DNA of 64,000 bases from Actinomycetes bacterium (lineage in GTDB: Bacteria > Actinomycetota > Actinomycetes > Mycobacteriales > Mycobacteriaceae), in the NCBI GenBank assembly GCA_023432405.1, contig JAEYUQ010000007.1, positions 108,185 to 172,184 of the forward strand, written 5' to 3'. Both the position numbers and the translations under genes were made by a program. The notes under the pieces are model-generated. The model saw only the letters and a list, made by a program, of their open reading frames with translations, was not told where the DNA came from and ran no database searches. Shown piece by piece: positions 1 to 9,616 of this stretch. The number at the start of each line of letters is the position of its first letter. The first letter of the stretch is position 1.

Positions 1-727
1 CGTCCGGCAGGAGTGCCGGAACATCCATAGCATTGCTGGCTGCATACACACCAGCGCCAGGCATAGCGCCCACGTAGGTGCCCTTTTCGGCGTAGGCACG
101 GAAGCGAGCTTCCATAGTTTCTCGCTGAGTGGGACGATGCTTCACCCGAGTGCGCACAGTGAGCACAATGGCTCCAACAGCAGCGATGATGAGAAGCGCA
201 GAGAGGACCTCAAAAATGATGACGTACTTATTGAAGATTAGATCCCCTAGACCTGCGATATTTCCACCTGTAGAGCGAAGTGTCTCGTCAAAGTTTGCCG
301 GTTCAGGCCAGGTGACTGACCAGATAGCTATTCCTGCCAGGACCACAACCACCACTGACATGATGATGGCTGCTATCCGCTGCCCGCGGAGAGGGTCTCC
401 CTCTTCGGCCTCTGCGTCAGCACCCACCATCATGACAATGAAGAGGAACATCACCATGATGGCGCCTGCGTAGACCACAATTTGAACCACAAATACGAAG
501 GGTGCGTTGAGAATGGCGTATTCCAGAGCCATACCCACCATCACTAAGAGGAGACTTAGGGCTGAGTGGATCAGTTTCCGGGAGAGAACCATACCGAGAG
601 CCGCAGCCACAATCACAAGAGCAAGAATCCAGGAGAGGAGCTGGGAAAAGAAGTGGCCTACTCCTGATGACCCCGCAGCCAGAATCAGAGTGGACAACTC
701 AGGGGCAGAAGATACTAGGGATACCAT
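1..727 (-). CDS. nuoJ: NADH-quinone oxidoreductase subunit J (3' end off window)
   Basis: Membrane subunit of the proton-pumping NADH dehydrogenase (complex I). Reading the minus strand from the ATG at 727 gives about 242 codons with no stop before the left edge, so the gene is partial here. The first half is hydrophobic with helices around residues 30-50, 55-75 and 75-100, including the stretch VVQIVVYAGAIMVMFLF, which is typical of NuoJ (the pi-bulge helix region of the family). A long hydrophilic tail follows residue 190, longer than in enterobacterial NuoJ but common in actinobacteria. It starts 5 bp after nuoI, consistent with one operon transcript. nuoK to nuoN should lie beyond the left edge. 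Confidence 0.93.
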   Translation of the reverse strand, partial: MVSLVSSAPELSTLILAAGSSGVGHFFSQLLSWILALVIVAAALGMVLSRKLIHSALSLLLVMVGMALEYAILNAPFVFVVQIVVYAGAIMVMFLFIVMMVGADAEAEEGDPLRGQRIAAIIMSVVVVVLAGIAIWSVTWPEPANFDETLRSTGGNIAGLGDLIFNKYVIIFEVLSALLIIAAVGAIVLTVRTRVKHRPTQRETMEARFRAYAEKGTYVGAMPGAGVYAASNAMDVPALLPD

Positions 728-732
728 TGCGA

Positions 733-1272
733 TCACTCCTTCCCCATGTGCTGTGATTCACGCGAGTCTGCGTTCTGAGGAAGCCCCAAGAAATAGCCCT
801 TCTCATTGTCCGCGAGACGGCGAGGATGGGGTGGCATCTCCATTCCCTCCTCAAGAGGAGCCAGAAGCTTGTCTTTGCCATAAATCAGGGATTCCCGTGA
901 GGCATTGGCCAGCTCGAAATCATTGGTCATGGTCAGTGCCCGTGTGGGGCACGCCTCAATACACATTCCGCAGAAAATGCAGCGCAGATAGTTAATCTCG
1001 TAAATGGCGCCGTAGCGTTCCCCAGGGGAGTAACGCTCCTCGTCGGTGTTTTCTGCGGCCTCCACACGAATAGCATCCGCAGGGCACGCCCAGGCGCACA
1101 GCTCACAGCCAACACATTTTTCCAAGCCATCAGGCCAACGGTTGAGTTGGTGGCGGCCGTGGTAGCGGGGTTCAGTGACCTTCGGCTCCAGCGGATATTC
1201 CTGGGTGAACTTCTTCCGAAACATGGTTCGGAATGTCACTCCAAGACCCGCCCAGCGCGAGAAGACACTCAT
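733..1272 (-). CDS. nuoI: NADH-quinone oxidoreductase subunit I
   Basis: Peripheral-arm iron-sulfur subunit of complex I that carries clusters N6a and N6b and passes electrons towards NuoB. Two classic 4Fe-4S ferredoxin motifs are present: Cys53/56/59 with Cys63 (CVGCELCAWACP) and Cys98/101/104 with Cys108 (CIFCGMCIEACP). The 179-residue length is usual for actinobacteria. The ATG overlaps the nuoH stop by 4 bp (ATGA type), and nuoJ begins 5 bp downstream, so translation is probably coupled within the nuo operon. Confidence 0.97.
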   Translation of the reverse strand: MSVFSRWAGLGVTFRTMFRKKFTQEYPLEPKVTEPRYHGRHQLNRWPDGLEKCVGCELCAWACPADAIRVEAAENTDEERYSPGERYGAIYEINYLRCIFCGMCIEACPTRALTMTNDFELANASRESLIYGKDKLLAPLEEGMEMPPHPRRLADNEKGYFLGLPQNADSRESQHMGKE

Positions 1273-2570
1273 GACAGTTCCTCCTTCCGCTGTACTCCGG
1301 CAACAACAGGAGTTTGCCTCGATAGCGGCAGCGGGTAGTGGGTAGTTATGGGGTTGATGGTGGACAGACTTGGGGTGGTGATCATGGCATCAATCGGTTT
1401 GCGCTGTAGATACAGCACAAGAGCTGCAATGGCGCCGAAGATAAGCACCAAAGCTATGGCAGTGGCGTCGTCGGTAAGCCAGGAACCGGGCTCAGCCAAC
1501 ATCCGAGCTTTCTGATAGACGGCCACCATCACCAGCCAGCCCAACGACAACGGCAGCAAAGTCTTCCACCCTATAGACATGAGCTGGTCATAGCGGTACC
1601 GGGGGATGGTTCCGCGCACCCAGATGAAGAAGAACAGGAAGAGAAGAACCTTGAGGATAAACCACAGCACACCCCACCAGCCGCCGTCAAGCACGGTGTC
1701 ATTGAACGGCCACGGCGCGTTGACACCGCCCAGGAACAGGGTGGCGCAGATAGCAGACAGAGTGGCCATATTCATGTATTCGCCCAGGTAGAAGAGAGCG
1801 AAGCGGAAACCGGAGTAGTCAGTGGAGTACCCGCCGACAAGCTCTGATTCGCACTCTGGCATATCAAAGGGCGCACGGTTGGCCTCTGCAAGCATGGCCA
1901 CCATGTAAATACAACAGGCTGGTGCTAACAGAATGGCATTGAAGGCGGGGAAGGGAGAGTCCCACCCAAAGAGGGTCATTGTGGTGGCCTGATGTTCCAC
2001 AATCCCAGCAGTGGACATTGTACGGCTCACCAGCACCACAGATACCACGGCAAGCCCCATAGACACTTCATAGGAAATCATCTGAGCCGCAGAGCGCAGA
2101 CCCCCCAGCAGTGAGTAACGGGAGGTGGATGCCCAACCGGCGAGGACAATGCCGTAGGTGCCCAGAGAGGCGATTGCCAAAATGAACAGCACGGCAACAG
2201 GTAAATCTCCCAACTGTAGGCGTGTGATGTTTCCGGCAATGGATACCTCCCCGCCGATGGGAATCACTGCCCAGGTGGTGAATGCGGCAATACCCGTCAG
2301 GATAGGTGCCAGAGTGAACACAAACTTGTCCACATTAGCTGGGGCGAAGTCCTCTTTCATGAGGGTTTTAACGCCGTCCGAGAAGGGTTGCAGCAAGCCA
2401 AAGGGTCCTGCCATGTGAGGGCCCACGCGCTGCTGGAGAAAAGCCAGGATTCGACGTTCAAACCAGACGCAGAAGATGGCGAAAAGGAGGGGAATAGCAA
2501 AGACCACAATGGCCTTAACAAGGATGAGCCACCACGGATCACCCCACACTCCGATAGTGCTTTCAGGCAT
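1269..2570 (-). CDS. nuoH: NADH-quinone oxidoreductase subunit H
   Basis: Membrane subunit of complex I that contributes the quinone-binding chamber at the junction with the peripheral arm. The protein (433 residues) has eight or more membrane helices and the conserved family segments VWFERRILAFLQQRVGP near the N terminus and ANRAPFDMPECESELV in the middle. The frame is open upstream to 2645, but the ATG at 2570 gives the normal N terminus (MPESTIGVWGDPWW) and overlaps nuoG by only 8 bp, so I use it. The C-terminal tail after the last helix is longer than in proteobacteria. Confidence 0.95.
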   Translation of the reverse strand: MPESTIGVWGDPWWLILVKAIVVFAIPLLFAIFCVWFERRILAFLQQRVGPHMAGPFGLLQPFSDGVKTLMKEDFAPANVDKFVFTLAPILTGIAAFTTWAVIPIGGEVSIAGNITRLQLGDLPVAVLFILAIASLGTYGIVLAGWASTSRYSLLGGLRSAAQMISYEVSMGLAVVSVVLVSRTMSTAGIVEHQATTMTLFGWDSPFPAFNAILLAPACCIYMVAMLAEANRAPFDMPECESELVGGYSTDYSGFRFALFYLGEYMNMATLSAICATLFLGGVNAPWPFNDTVLDGGWWGVLWFILKVLLFLFFFIWVRGTIPRYRYDQLMSIGWKTLLPLSLGWLVMVAVYQKARMLAEPGSWLTDDATAIALVLIFGAIAALVLYLQRKPIDAMITTPSLSTINPITTHYPLPLSRQTPVVAGVQRKEELS

Positions 2571-4893
2571 GGTTGGGCACCTCCATCTGAGTGTTATAGG
2601 CATCATCAGATACGGCGAGAGTGACCTGGTCACCCGGCGCCGCACCTGTTACTGCAAGTGGGTTATCAGGAACATTGTTGGGCACCCATACAACGTTGTC
2701 AGCCATCTCATCGACAATCGAGACGGGAAGGCTTAGCGAGCCTTGGGGGGTAGAGACTGTGGCTCTATCACCAGTATGAAGCCCATAGGCTGCGGCAGTG
2801 GTTGGGCTGACGCGAAGGCGTCCGCGACGGTGGTCACTGCCTTTGTAAATGGTGCCGTCCAGCGCGGCGGAGTCACCCATAAGCTCACTCCAGGAATCCA
2901 GCACCAGGCCTTCCTGGGCGGTGGAGTGTGCCTCTGGTAGTGAGCCGCCTGGGACTCCGGTAGCACGAGCTTGTAGGGTGGTGGCAACCTCTGAGTTGGG
3001 CGGAAGCTGCAAGCTTGTTTCCATTGCCTTGGCGACGCCGCTGAGCACGCGGCGATCAGACATCGTCGTCGTTGGTACTCCGGACAAGCGACGAACAGGA
3101 CGCCAGCGAGCTTCCCAGTTGAGGAAATGGCCTGTGGTCTCAGAGATGAGACTGACAGGAAGAACAACATCCGCATGGGAGGTCAGGGCGCTGCGTCGCT
3201 GAGCTAGCTGAACAGTGAAAGCAGTGTCAAGTGCTTCATGCAGGAGTTCCTTCTGTGCGAAGTCTCTCTCCTCAAGGGCTCCTACAAGGAGAGCCTGAAG
3301 GTGGCCAGCGGCGGCCTGGTCCAGGATGGTCTTGGTGTCATAGCCAGCGGCTGAAGGTAGACATCCTGCTTCTACTGCTCCGCGATCCCCAGCATGGAGA
3401 GGAACCCAGGCGAAGCGAGCACCAGAATTCTGAGCAGCAGTTACCACTGCTCCCAGTGTTCCGGCGGACCTGGCGGCGCGGGCACCTACCAAAATGATGC
3501 TGTTGTTATCTAAGCTCTCAAGATGTGAAAGAGCCTCAGCTTCAGCTCCAGGACGGCAAGTGACAATTTCAGCATTCAACTTCGCAGCACCCAGGCTGCG
3601 GTGGCTGGCAATGCTGAGCACTTTGAGTCCATTCTTGCGAACAGCTCTGCGAAGCCTCAGGAAGATGTTGGCAGCTTCGTCTTCCGGATCTAAACACAGG
3701 AGAACCACGGTTGTGGCTTGGTCTAGATCAGAATAAGTAACGCTGCTGTTAACTGAGCTTCCTGCCACATACTGAGCCAGGAAAGCGGCTTCCTCAGCGG
3801 TTCCTGTGTCTGTGCGGAAGTCCACCGCCTCGGTTCCTGCCACCCTGCGAGCAAAAGTTGCATAAGCAAGGTTGTTTTCCACGGTATTGATGCTTCCGGG
3901 AAGCACTCCGAGTGAGGAACCTGCCGCTTTTAATCCAGCTGCCGCAGCGTTCAAAGCCTCAGACCAGGAGACTTCCACAAGCACGCCATCGCGGCGAAGT
4001 AGGGGAGTGGTGAGGCGGTCTTCCAACGTTCCGTAGCGGAAACCATACCGCCCCTTGTCACAGTTCCACTCCAGGTTTACCTCAGGATCTTCTCCGGCAA
4101 GCCGACGCGTGATCTTTCCGTGCCGATGATCTACCCGCAGCGCGCAGCCTGCTGCACAGTGTTCACAGGTTGTTTCTGTAGAGACAAGATCGAAGGGGCG
4201 AGCCTGGAAACGATAGTCGGCACTTGTGAGAGCACCGACAGGACAGATTTGCACGGTATTGCCTGCAAAGTAGGAACCCGCGTCGGACTCAGGAACAGAG
4301 GAGACTTGTTGGCGTGCGCCTCGTTCTTTGAGTGTAATACAGCGATCCCCGGATACCTGCTCAGAGAAGCGAGTACAGCGGGTACACAGTACACAGCGTT
4401 CCCGATCCAGCAGGATATTACTCACCAGTGGAAGAGGTGTGGGGAAATGACGCTTCTGGCCATCAAATCGGGTATGACTCTGACCATTGGACATGGCCTG
4501 GTTTTGTAGAGGGCATTCCCCGCCCTTATCGCAGATGGGGCAGTCAAGAGGGTGATTAATCAGGAGAAGTTCCATGATTCCCCGTTGGGCTTCTTTCGCC
4601 TGCTCGGAGGACACTTGGGTTTTAACCACCATGCCTTCTGCTACGGCAAGGGAACAGGAGGCTTGAGGTTTGGGGAAACCTCGCCCATTTCCAGCATCAG
4701 TGACTTCCACCATGCATTGCCGACAGGCTGCGACGGGCTCCAGAAGCGGGTGATCGCAGAACCGAGGAATACGGATTCCGAGCTTCTCAGCAGCACGAAT
4801 CACCATTGTTCCCTTGGGTACGCAGACAGACTGCCCGTCAATCTCTAGGGTGACAAGATCTGTACGCGTGGCACTTGAGGTGTTTTCGCTCAT
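2563..4893 (-). CDS. nuoG: NADH-quinone oxidoreductase subunit G
   Basis: Large iron-sulfur subunit of the NADH-input module. The N-terminal 2Fe-2S domain shows Cys46, Cys57, Cys60 and Cys80. A His/Cys 4Fe-4S segment follows (HPLDCPICDKGGECPLQNQ, about residues 113-131), then CVLCTRC near residue 170, then a CEHCAAGC motif that opens the molybdopterin-oxidoreductase-like domain. That last domain is structural in NuoG and is not expected to bind an active cofactor. The length of 776 residues is normal for actinobacteria. The ATG overlaps the nuoF stop by 4 bp. Confidence 0.96.
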   Translation of the reverse strand: MSENTSSATRTDLVTLEIDGQSVCVPKGTMVIRAAEKLGIRIPRFCDHPLLEPVAACRQCMVEVTDAGNGRGFPKPQASCSLAVAEGMVVKTQVSSEQAKEAQRGIMELLLINHPLDCPICDKGGECPLQNQAMSNGQSHTRFDGQKRHFPTPLPLVSNILLDRERCVLCTRCTRFSEQVSGDRCITLKERGARQQVSSVPESDAGSYFAGNTVQICPVGALTSADYRFQARPFDLVSTETTCEHCAAGCALRVDHRHGKITRRLAGEDPEVNLEWNCDKGRYGFRYGTLEDRLTTPLLRRDGVLVEVSWSEALNAAAAGLKAAGSSLGVLPGSINTVENNLAYATFARRVAGTEAVDFRTDTGTAEEAAFLAQYVAGSSVNSSVTYSDLDQATTVVLLCLDPEDEAANIFLRLRRAVRKNGLKVLSIASHRSLGAAKLNAEIVTCRPGAEAEALSHLESLDNNSIILVGARAARSAGTLGAVVTAAQNSGARFAWVPLHAGDRGAVEAGCLPSAAGYDTKTILDQAAAGHLQALLVGALEERDFAQKELLHEALDTAFTVQLAQRRSALTSHADVVLPVSLISETTGHFLNWEARWRPVRRLSGVPTTTMSDRRVLSGVAKAMETSLQLPPNSEVATTLQARATGVPGGSLPEAHSTAQEGLVLDSWSELMGDSAALDGTIYKGSDHRRGRLRVSPTTAAAYGLHTGDRATVSTPQGSLSLPVSIVDEMADNVVWVPNNVPDNPLAVTGAAPGDQVTLAVSDDAYNTQMEVPNHA

Positions 4894-6206
4894 TGAACCT
4901 TCTCCTCATCGCTAAATACAGCGCTGGCCTCGTAGGGTAGAAGCTCCCAGGCAGGAGTGGTGTAACCAGCTTCAAATTCCTCACGGAAATGGGTCACTGC
5001 GCTAGTAACACAGGCAACTGCGCCATCTGCGAGGGCACAGAAAGACTTACCGCTGATATTTCCAGCAACACTCAAGAGCTTATCGACGTCCCCCGGCTTG
5101 CCCTCTCCACGTTCTAAGCGCTGGAGAAGCTGCACCAGCCACCAGGTTCCCTCACGGCACGGAGTGCATTTCCCACAGGATTCATGCTTATAGAATTCAA
5201 GGAATCGCGTGGTGGTACGCACTACTGAGGTGGTCTCATCGAACACTTGGAGAGCCTTTGTGCCCAGCATGGAGCCAGCGGCTGCTACACCCTCATAGTC
5301 CAAAGGAACGTCTAGATCCTTCTCGGTGAGGATAGGTGTGGAGGAACCACCGGGAGTCCAGAACTTGAGTGTGTGCCCTTCGCGCATACCCCCCGCCAAA
5401 TCTAGAAGCTGGCGAAGAGTGATTCCCAGAGGGGCCTCATATTGGCCAGGGTTCTTAACATGGCCGGACAGGGAATAGAGGGTGACGCCTTTGGACTTCT
5501 CGCTGCCGAGGGAGTTGTACCACTCGGCACCCTTGCGAACGATGGCAGGAACTGAAGCAATGGATTCCACATTGTTAATCACAGTGGGGGAGGCGTATAG
5601 ACCTTCTACTGCCGGGAATGGTGGGCGTAAACGTGGGTGTCCACGTTTACCCTCGAGAGAGTTGAGCAATGCGGTTTCTTCGCCACAAATATAGGCGCCT
5701 GCTCCAGAGTGAACCATGACGTTCAGGCGTTTGCCGGTGCCAAGGACGTCGTCACCGGCAAGACCAGCGTCATAGGCCTCTTGGATGGCTTGTTGGAGGC
5801 GCCGAGCTACCTGAACTACTTCACCGCGCAGATAAATGAACGCCTGCTCAGCCCCAAAAGCATAGGAGGCGATGAGCGCGCCCTCCACGAGGGTGTGGGG
5901 GCTGGCCATGATCAGTGGCATATCTTTGCAGGTGCCGGGCTCTGATTCATCCCCATTGATTACTAAGTATTTGGGTTTGGGATTGTCTTGAGGAACGAAA
6001 GACCATTTCATCCCGGTGGGGAATCCAGCACCACCGCGTCCGCGCAACCCGGAGTCCTTGACCAGTGTGAGAACCTCAGATGGTTCCATGCTGAGAGCTT
6101 GGCGCAGGGCTTCATAGCCGTGGTGGGAGCGATAGCTGTCCAAGGTCCACGGTGAGTCCTCGCCCCAGTGGGCAGAAAGGACGGGAGTCAGGAGTTCAGA
6201 GGGCAT
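4890..6206 (-). CDS. nuoF: NADH-quinone oxidoreductase subunit F
   Basis: FMN- and NADH-binding subunit, the electron entry point of complex I. The glycine-rich GRGGAGFPTGMKW segment near residues 54-66 binds nucleotide/FMN, CGEETALLNSLEGKRG is the flavin-site signature, and ESCGKCTPCREG (about residues 343-354) with the later KSFCALADGA cysteine holds the N3 4Fe-4S cluster. At 438 residues it is full length. It starts directly after the nuoE stop with no gap, and its own stop overlaps nuoG. Confidence 0.97.
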   Translation of the reverse strand: MPSELLTPVLSAHWGEDSPWTLDSYRSHHGYEALRQALSMEPSEVLTLVKDSGLRGRGGAGFPTGMKWSFVPQDNPKPKYLVINGDESEPGTCKDMPLIMASPHTLVEGALIASYAFGAEQAFIYLRGEVVQVARRLQQAIQEAYDAGLAGDDVLGTGKRLNVMVHSGAGAYICGEETALLNSLEGKRGHPRLRPPFPAVEGLYASPTVINNVESIASVPAIVRKGAEWYNSLGSEKSKGVTLYSLSGHVKNPGQYEAPLGITLRQLLDLAGGMREGHTLKFWTPGGSSTPILTEKDLDVPLDYEGVAAAGSMLGTKALQVFDETTSVVRTTTRFLEFYKHESCGKCTPCREGTWWLVQLLQRLERGEGKPGDVDKLLSVAGNISGKSFCALADGAVACVTSAVTHFREEFEAGYTTPAWELLPYEASAVFSDEEKVQ

Positions 6207-6905
6207 TTACTCACCTTCTTTCACATCGTTGGCCAGACGCCAACCAGCTAGGGAAGCAGGTCCGGCGGCGGGGCCGTCATCTCCTCGGCCATCATTGAAG
6301 CCGGCCAGCACTCTCTCGTTATCTCGCCAAGAGGTGATCTCAGGGCCACGGGTAGAGCGGACTTTGTCACCGTTGCGGAGCTTGTCGAGGATGTCCACGG
6401 CCTTACGGGGAGTCATATTGTCCATAAACTCCCAGTTGAGCATCAAGACCGGGGCAAAGTCACAGGCAGCATTACACTCGATACGTTCCAGGGTGAACAT
6501 ACCGTCATCAGTTGTTCCTTCTCCCTCAAGCCCCAAGTGCTTGCGGACGGCGTCGTACACCATGTCCCCGCCCATCACGGCACACAGAGAGGTGCTGCAC
6601 ACCCCTACCAGGTGTTTACCTACTTTCTCCCTGTGGAACATGGTGTAGAAAGTAACCACGCCAAGCACCACAGCCTCTGGTATTTCCAGGATTCTAGCGA
6701 TATGACGCACTCCTTCGCCGCTGACTCTGCCATCGATGCTTTGCACCAGATGCAGCATGGGAATGATGGCTGATTGAGGATGTGGATAGCGGTCTGCCAG
6801 GGCGCGTAGTTCCTTGACAGTGTCTTCCGTGATATTCGTGGTGGTGTCACTCATATCAACAGAGTCATCATCACCGAATGTTGAGACAAAGTGGGCTTCG
6901 GTCAT
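6207..6905 (-). CDS. nuoE: NADH-quinone oxidoreductase subunit E
   Basis: Thioredoxin-like 2Fe-2S (N1a) subunit of the NADH module. The four cluster ligands are visible as Cys103 and Cys108 (GVCSTSLCAVMGG) and Cys144 and Cys148 (CNAACDFAP). At 232 residues it is longer than E. coli NuoE (166), with a hydrophilic C-terminal tail rich in Gly, Asp and Ala, as in mycobacteria. The ATG at 6905 overlaps the nuoD stop by 4 bp and is preferred; an in-frame ATG 17 codons in is a possible alternative start. Confidence 0.96.
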   Translation of the reverse strand: MTEAHFVSTFGDDDSVDMSDTTTNITEDTVKELRALADRYPHPQSAIIPMLHLVQSIDGRVSGEGVRHIARILEIPEAVVLGVVTFYTMFHREKVGKHLVGVCSTSLCAVMGGDMVYDAVRKHLGLEGEGTTDDGMFTLERIECNAACDFAPVLMLNWEFMDNMTPRKAVDILDKLRNGDKVRSTRGPEITSWRDNERVLAGFNDGRGDDGPAAGPASLAGWRLANDVKEGE

Positions 6906-8272
6906 CGGTCAACACCTCCCAAAACTGGGTCGATACTACCGACCGCAACAACGATATCGGACAACATACCGCCCTCACACATAGCGGGAAGGGCTTGTAA
7001 GTGGTGGAACCCTGGATCTCGCAAATGAACGCGGTATGGGTGGGTTCCACCATCGGAAACCACATGGCAACCCAACTCGCCCTTCGGACTTTCCGTGGTG
7101 GCGTAGGCCTGACCGGCCGGAACCGTGATTCCCTCTGTCATGAGTTTGAAATGGTGAATGAGAGACTCCATATCCTCACCCATAATCTTGCGCACATGAT
7201 CATAGGAATTGCCTTGACCATCCTTATACACAGTGAGGTCAGCAGGACGTGCAATTTTGGGATCTTCCACCATGACGGGCTGACCTTGAGTATCAGCCAA
7301 ACGATCCCGGCACTGACGGCAAATCTTCACAGATTCATACATCTCCGCAAGACGCACACGGAAGGCTCCGTAGGCATCACAGGTATCCCACACAGGAATG
7401 TCGAAATCGTAGGTTTCATATCCCAGATGAGGTTGTTTCTTACGCAGATCCCAGTCCACACCCGCAGCACGCAGACGTGGACCTGTCACTCCTAGCACCA
7501 TGCAGCCGTTGAGATCCAAATAGGAAACCCCTACCATGCGCTTGCGCAAAATAGGGTTGTCATTGCACATCTTGTCAAAATCAGGAAGGCGAGCATCTAG
7601 CCAATCCAAGGTCTCATCGAGTTTTTCAAGACCGTAGTCAGGAAGGTCATTGGCAACACCACCCGGACGGAAGAAGGCATGGTTCATACGCAGACCGCTT
7701 ACTGCCTCGTAGAAATCGAGGATCATTTCACGATCTCGTAATCCGTTAGTCAACAGGGTGACTCCACCGAGCTCGTTTCCTCCTGTACCGATGGCCACCA
7801 GATGTGAAGCGATACGGTTGAGTTCGAGCATGAGGACACGAATGATGTTGGCGCGCTCGGGAATTGTGTCTGTGATTCCCAGGAGTTCTTCGACTCCCAT
7901 AACGTAGACAGCTTCGTTAAAGAGCGGAGCCACATAGTCTGCACGGGTAACCAGCGCCGAGCCCTGAGTCCAGGTCCGGGCCTCACAGGTCTTTTCAATC
8001 CCAGTGTGGAGATAACCGATGGCTGGGCGCAGATTTGTGACGATATCGCCATCAAGTTCCAGGCACAGGCGCATAACTCCGTGGGTGGAGGGGTGGGCAG
8101 GGCCCATATTGATGATCATGCGGCTACTGGGGTCTTGGGCTTGGTGATCCACGATTTCCTGCCAGTCACCTCCCTCAGCAGTCAATTCAACGGCGTTCGG
8201 ATCGGCGTCGAAAAGTTGCTCAATGGAAACCACACCAGTTGGTGAGGTGGTATCTGTGGGTTGAGTTGTCAT
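6902..8272 (-). CDS. nuoD: NADH-quinone oxidoreductase subunit D
   Basis: 49-kDa-type subunit of complex I, related to the large subunit of NiFe hydrogenases; with NuoB it forms the quinone-reduction site. Family marks include MIINMGPAHPSTHGVMRL near residues 53-70 (the His loop at the quinone cavity), GYLHTGIEKTCE, and the C-terminal VVAVGSIDPVLGGVDR. The cysteines that ligand nickel in hydrogenases are absent, as expected. At 456 residues it is full length. It shares one base with the end of nuoC (TAATG) and overlaps nuoE by 4 bp. Confidence 0.97.
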   Translation of the reverse strand: MTTQPTDTTSPTGVVSIEQLFDADPNAVELTAEGGDWQEIVDHQAQDPSSRMIINMGPAHPSTHGVMRLCLELDGDIVTNLRPAIGYLHTGIEKTCEARTWTQGSALVTRADYVAPLFNEAVYVMGVEELLGITDTIPERANIIRVLMLELNRIASHLVAIGTGGNELGGVTLLTNGLRDREMILDFYEAVSGLRMNHAFFRPGGVANDLPDYGLEKLDETLDWLDARLPDFDKMCNDNPILRKRMVGVSYLDLNGCMVLGVTGPRLRAAGVDWDLRKKQPHLGYETYDFDIPVWDTCDAYGAFRVRLAEMYESVKICRQCRDRLADTQGQPVMVEDPKIARPADLTVYKDGQGNSYDHVRKIMGEDMESLIHHFKLMTEGITVPAGQAYATTESPKGELGCHVVSDGGTHPYRVHLRDPGFHHLQALPAMCEGGMLSDIVVAVGSIDPVLGGVDR

Positions 8273-8979
8273 TAGTGATACCTCCTCCGTTGTTCCACAG
8301 GGGGCACTTCGGTGCCGTGGAATTCAATAGGAATGCCACCTAGTTTGTAATCCTTGCGCTGAGGGTGGCCCTGCCAGTCATCTGGCATGAGAATGCGGGT
8401 AAGGCCAGGATGACCGTCGAAAATGATTCCGAACATATCCCAGATCTCCCGTTCGTGATAGTTCGCGCCGGGGTAGATGGTTACCACCGAGGGAATATGA
8501 GGCTCTGCCTCGGGGCAGACAACCTCAACACGAAGCCGCCGGTTATAGCTCAGGGACAGAAGATGATAGACGCTATGCAGCTCAGCGTCCTGATCCGCAG
8601 GGTAGTGAACTCCTGATATCGAGGTACACATCTCATAGTGCAGCTCAGGATCATCCCGCAGAGCTCGCATAACCGGAAGCAGATACTCACGAGCTATGTA
8701 AATGGTGGGCATATCCGTGAAGGAGGTGACGGGTGAGTCAGCAACCTCAGGAACAAGCTGGAATAGGCGATCGCAGATGGCATCTAAATCTCCCCCGAAA
8801 GGGCGGCTCAGAGGAGTGATACGAGCAGGAAGCCGCACGAGATGCGAAAAGCCAGAGGTGTCACCTGTACCGTCAGACCACATACCTTCATGGGTAGCGA
8901 AAGGCGCCCAGCTCTCCGGGGATACAGAGTCTCGGGTCGGTTCGGAAGTCCCTTGTGCGTTCTGGCTGCTATCAGTCAT
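8272..8979 (-). CDS. nuoC: NADH-quinone oxidoreductase subunit C
   Basis: 30-kDa-type subunit of the complex I connecting module, with no cofactor of its own. The conserved signature near the C terminus is visible as HEREIWDMFGIIFDGHPGLTRILMPDDW and RKDYKLGG, given here in two parts of the same helix-loop region (roughly residues 170-215). The N-terminal 35 residues are a low-complexity polar extension. It is a separate gene rather than a nuoCD fusion. Its start overlaps the end of nuoB by 8 bp. Confidence 0.96.
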   Translation of the reverse strand: MTDSSQNAQGTSEPTRDSVSPESWAPFATHEGMWSDGTGDTSGFSHLVRLPARITPLSRPFGGDLDAICDRLFQLVPEVADSPVTSFTDMPTIYIAREYLLPVMRALRDDPELHYEMCTSISGVHYPADQDAELHSVYHLLSLSYNRRLRVEVVCPEAEPHIPSVVTIYPGANYHEREIWDMFGIIFDGHPGLTRILMPDDWQGHPQRKDYKLGGIPIEFHGTEVPPVEQRRRYH

Positions 8980-9565
8980 GCTTTCCTCCCTTCCTGGTGT
9001 CCTTCATACGGATGAGCTTTTCTTCGGCCACACGAACCTCTCCAGCCAGAGCCGCTGCTTCTTTCGCCTGTTCATCGGCAATAAGGTGATCCTCGCCAAT
9101 TTGAGTTTTCTTCGCGATCATGGCGCGCAACTTGAAAGAGGCGTCGATAAGCATATCGGGGCGAGGTGGACACCCAGGAATGTATAAATCCACTGGGACA
9201 ATGTGGTCAGCGCCCTGAACAATGGCGTAGTTGTTGAACATCCCGCCCGATGAAGAGCAGGCGCCCATAGCGATAACCCACTTGGGTTCAGGCATCTGAT
9301 CATAGACGCGACGCATGATAGGAGCCATCTTTTGGCTCACCCGTCCCGAGATAATCATGAGGTCAGATTGCCGTGGAGAGGCGCGAAAGACTTCTTGACC
9401 CCAGCGGGAGGCATCAAAGCGCGGTCCGGCGTAGGACATCATCTCGAAGGCGCAGCAGGCCAGACCAAAGGTGACCGGCCAGACAGACCACTCGCGGGTG
9501 AGCCCGAAAAGCCATTCTGTAGTGGTGGTGACAAAACCACCTGAGAGTTTATCTTCAATTCCCAT
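8972..9565 (-). CDS. nuoB: NADH-quinone oxidoreductase subunit B
   Basis: Carries the terminal 4Fe-4S cluster N2, which reduces the quinone. The four cluster ligands are visible: adjacent Cys37 and Cys38 (LACCAFEMMS), Cys103 (GACSSSGG) and Cys132 (PGCPPRPD). At 197 residues it is slightly longer than proteobacterial forms because of a charged C-terminal tail. It is 51 bp downstream of nuoA, the widest gap in the operon core, and its stop overlaps nuoC. Confidence 0.97.
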   Translation of the reverse strand: MGIEDKLSGGFVTTTTEWLFGLTREWSVWPVTFGLACCAFEMMSYAGPRFDASRWGQEVFRASPRQSDLMIISGRVSQKMAPIMRRVYDQMPEPKWVIAMGACSSSGGMFNNYAIVQGADHIVPVDLYIPGCPPRPDMLIDASFKLRAMIAKKTQIGEDHLIADEQAKEAAALAGEVRVAEEKLIRMKDTRKGGKHD

Positions 9566-9616
9566 CGTGAATTCCAGTTACTTAAAGAGATTGAGAGTGA
9601 AATCAGGGTAAGTGTT

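Noticed and set aside
507..995. Plus-strand ORF opposite nuoI and nuoJ
   Set aside because: Arg/Pro-rich shadow of nuo genes, with no recognisable domain.
2563..4893. NuoG read as a formate dehydrogenase or other molybdoenzyme
   Set aside because: N-terminal NuoG cluster motifs and a position inside a complete nuo operon settle it.
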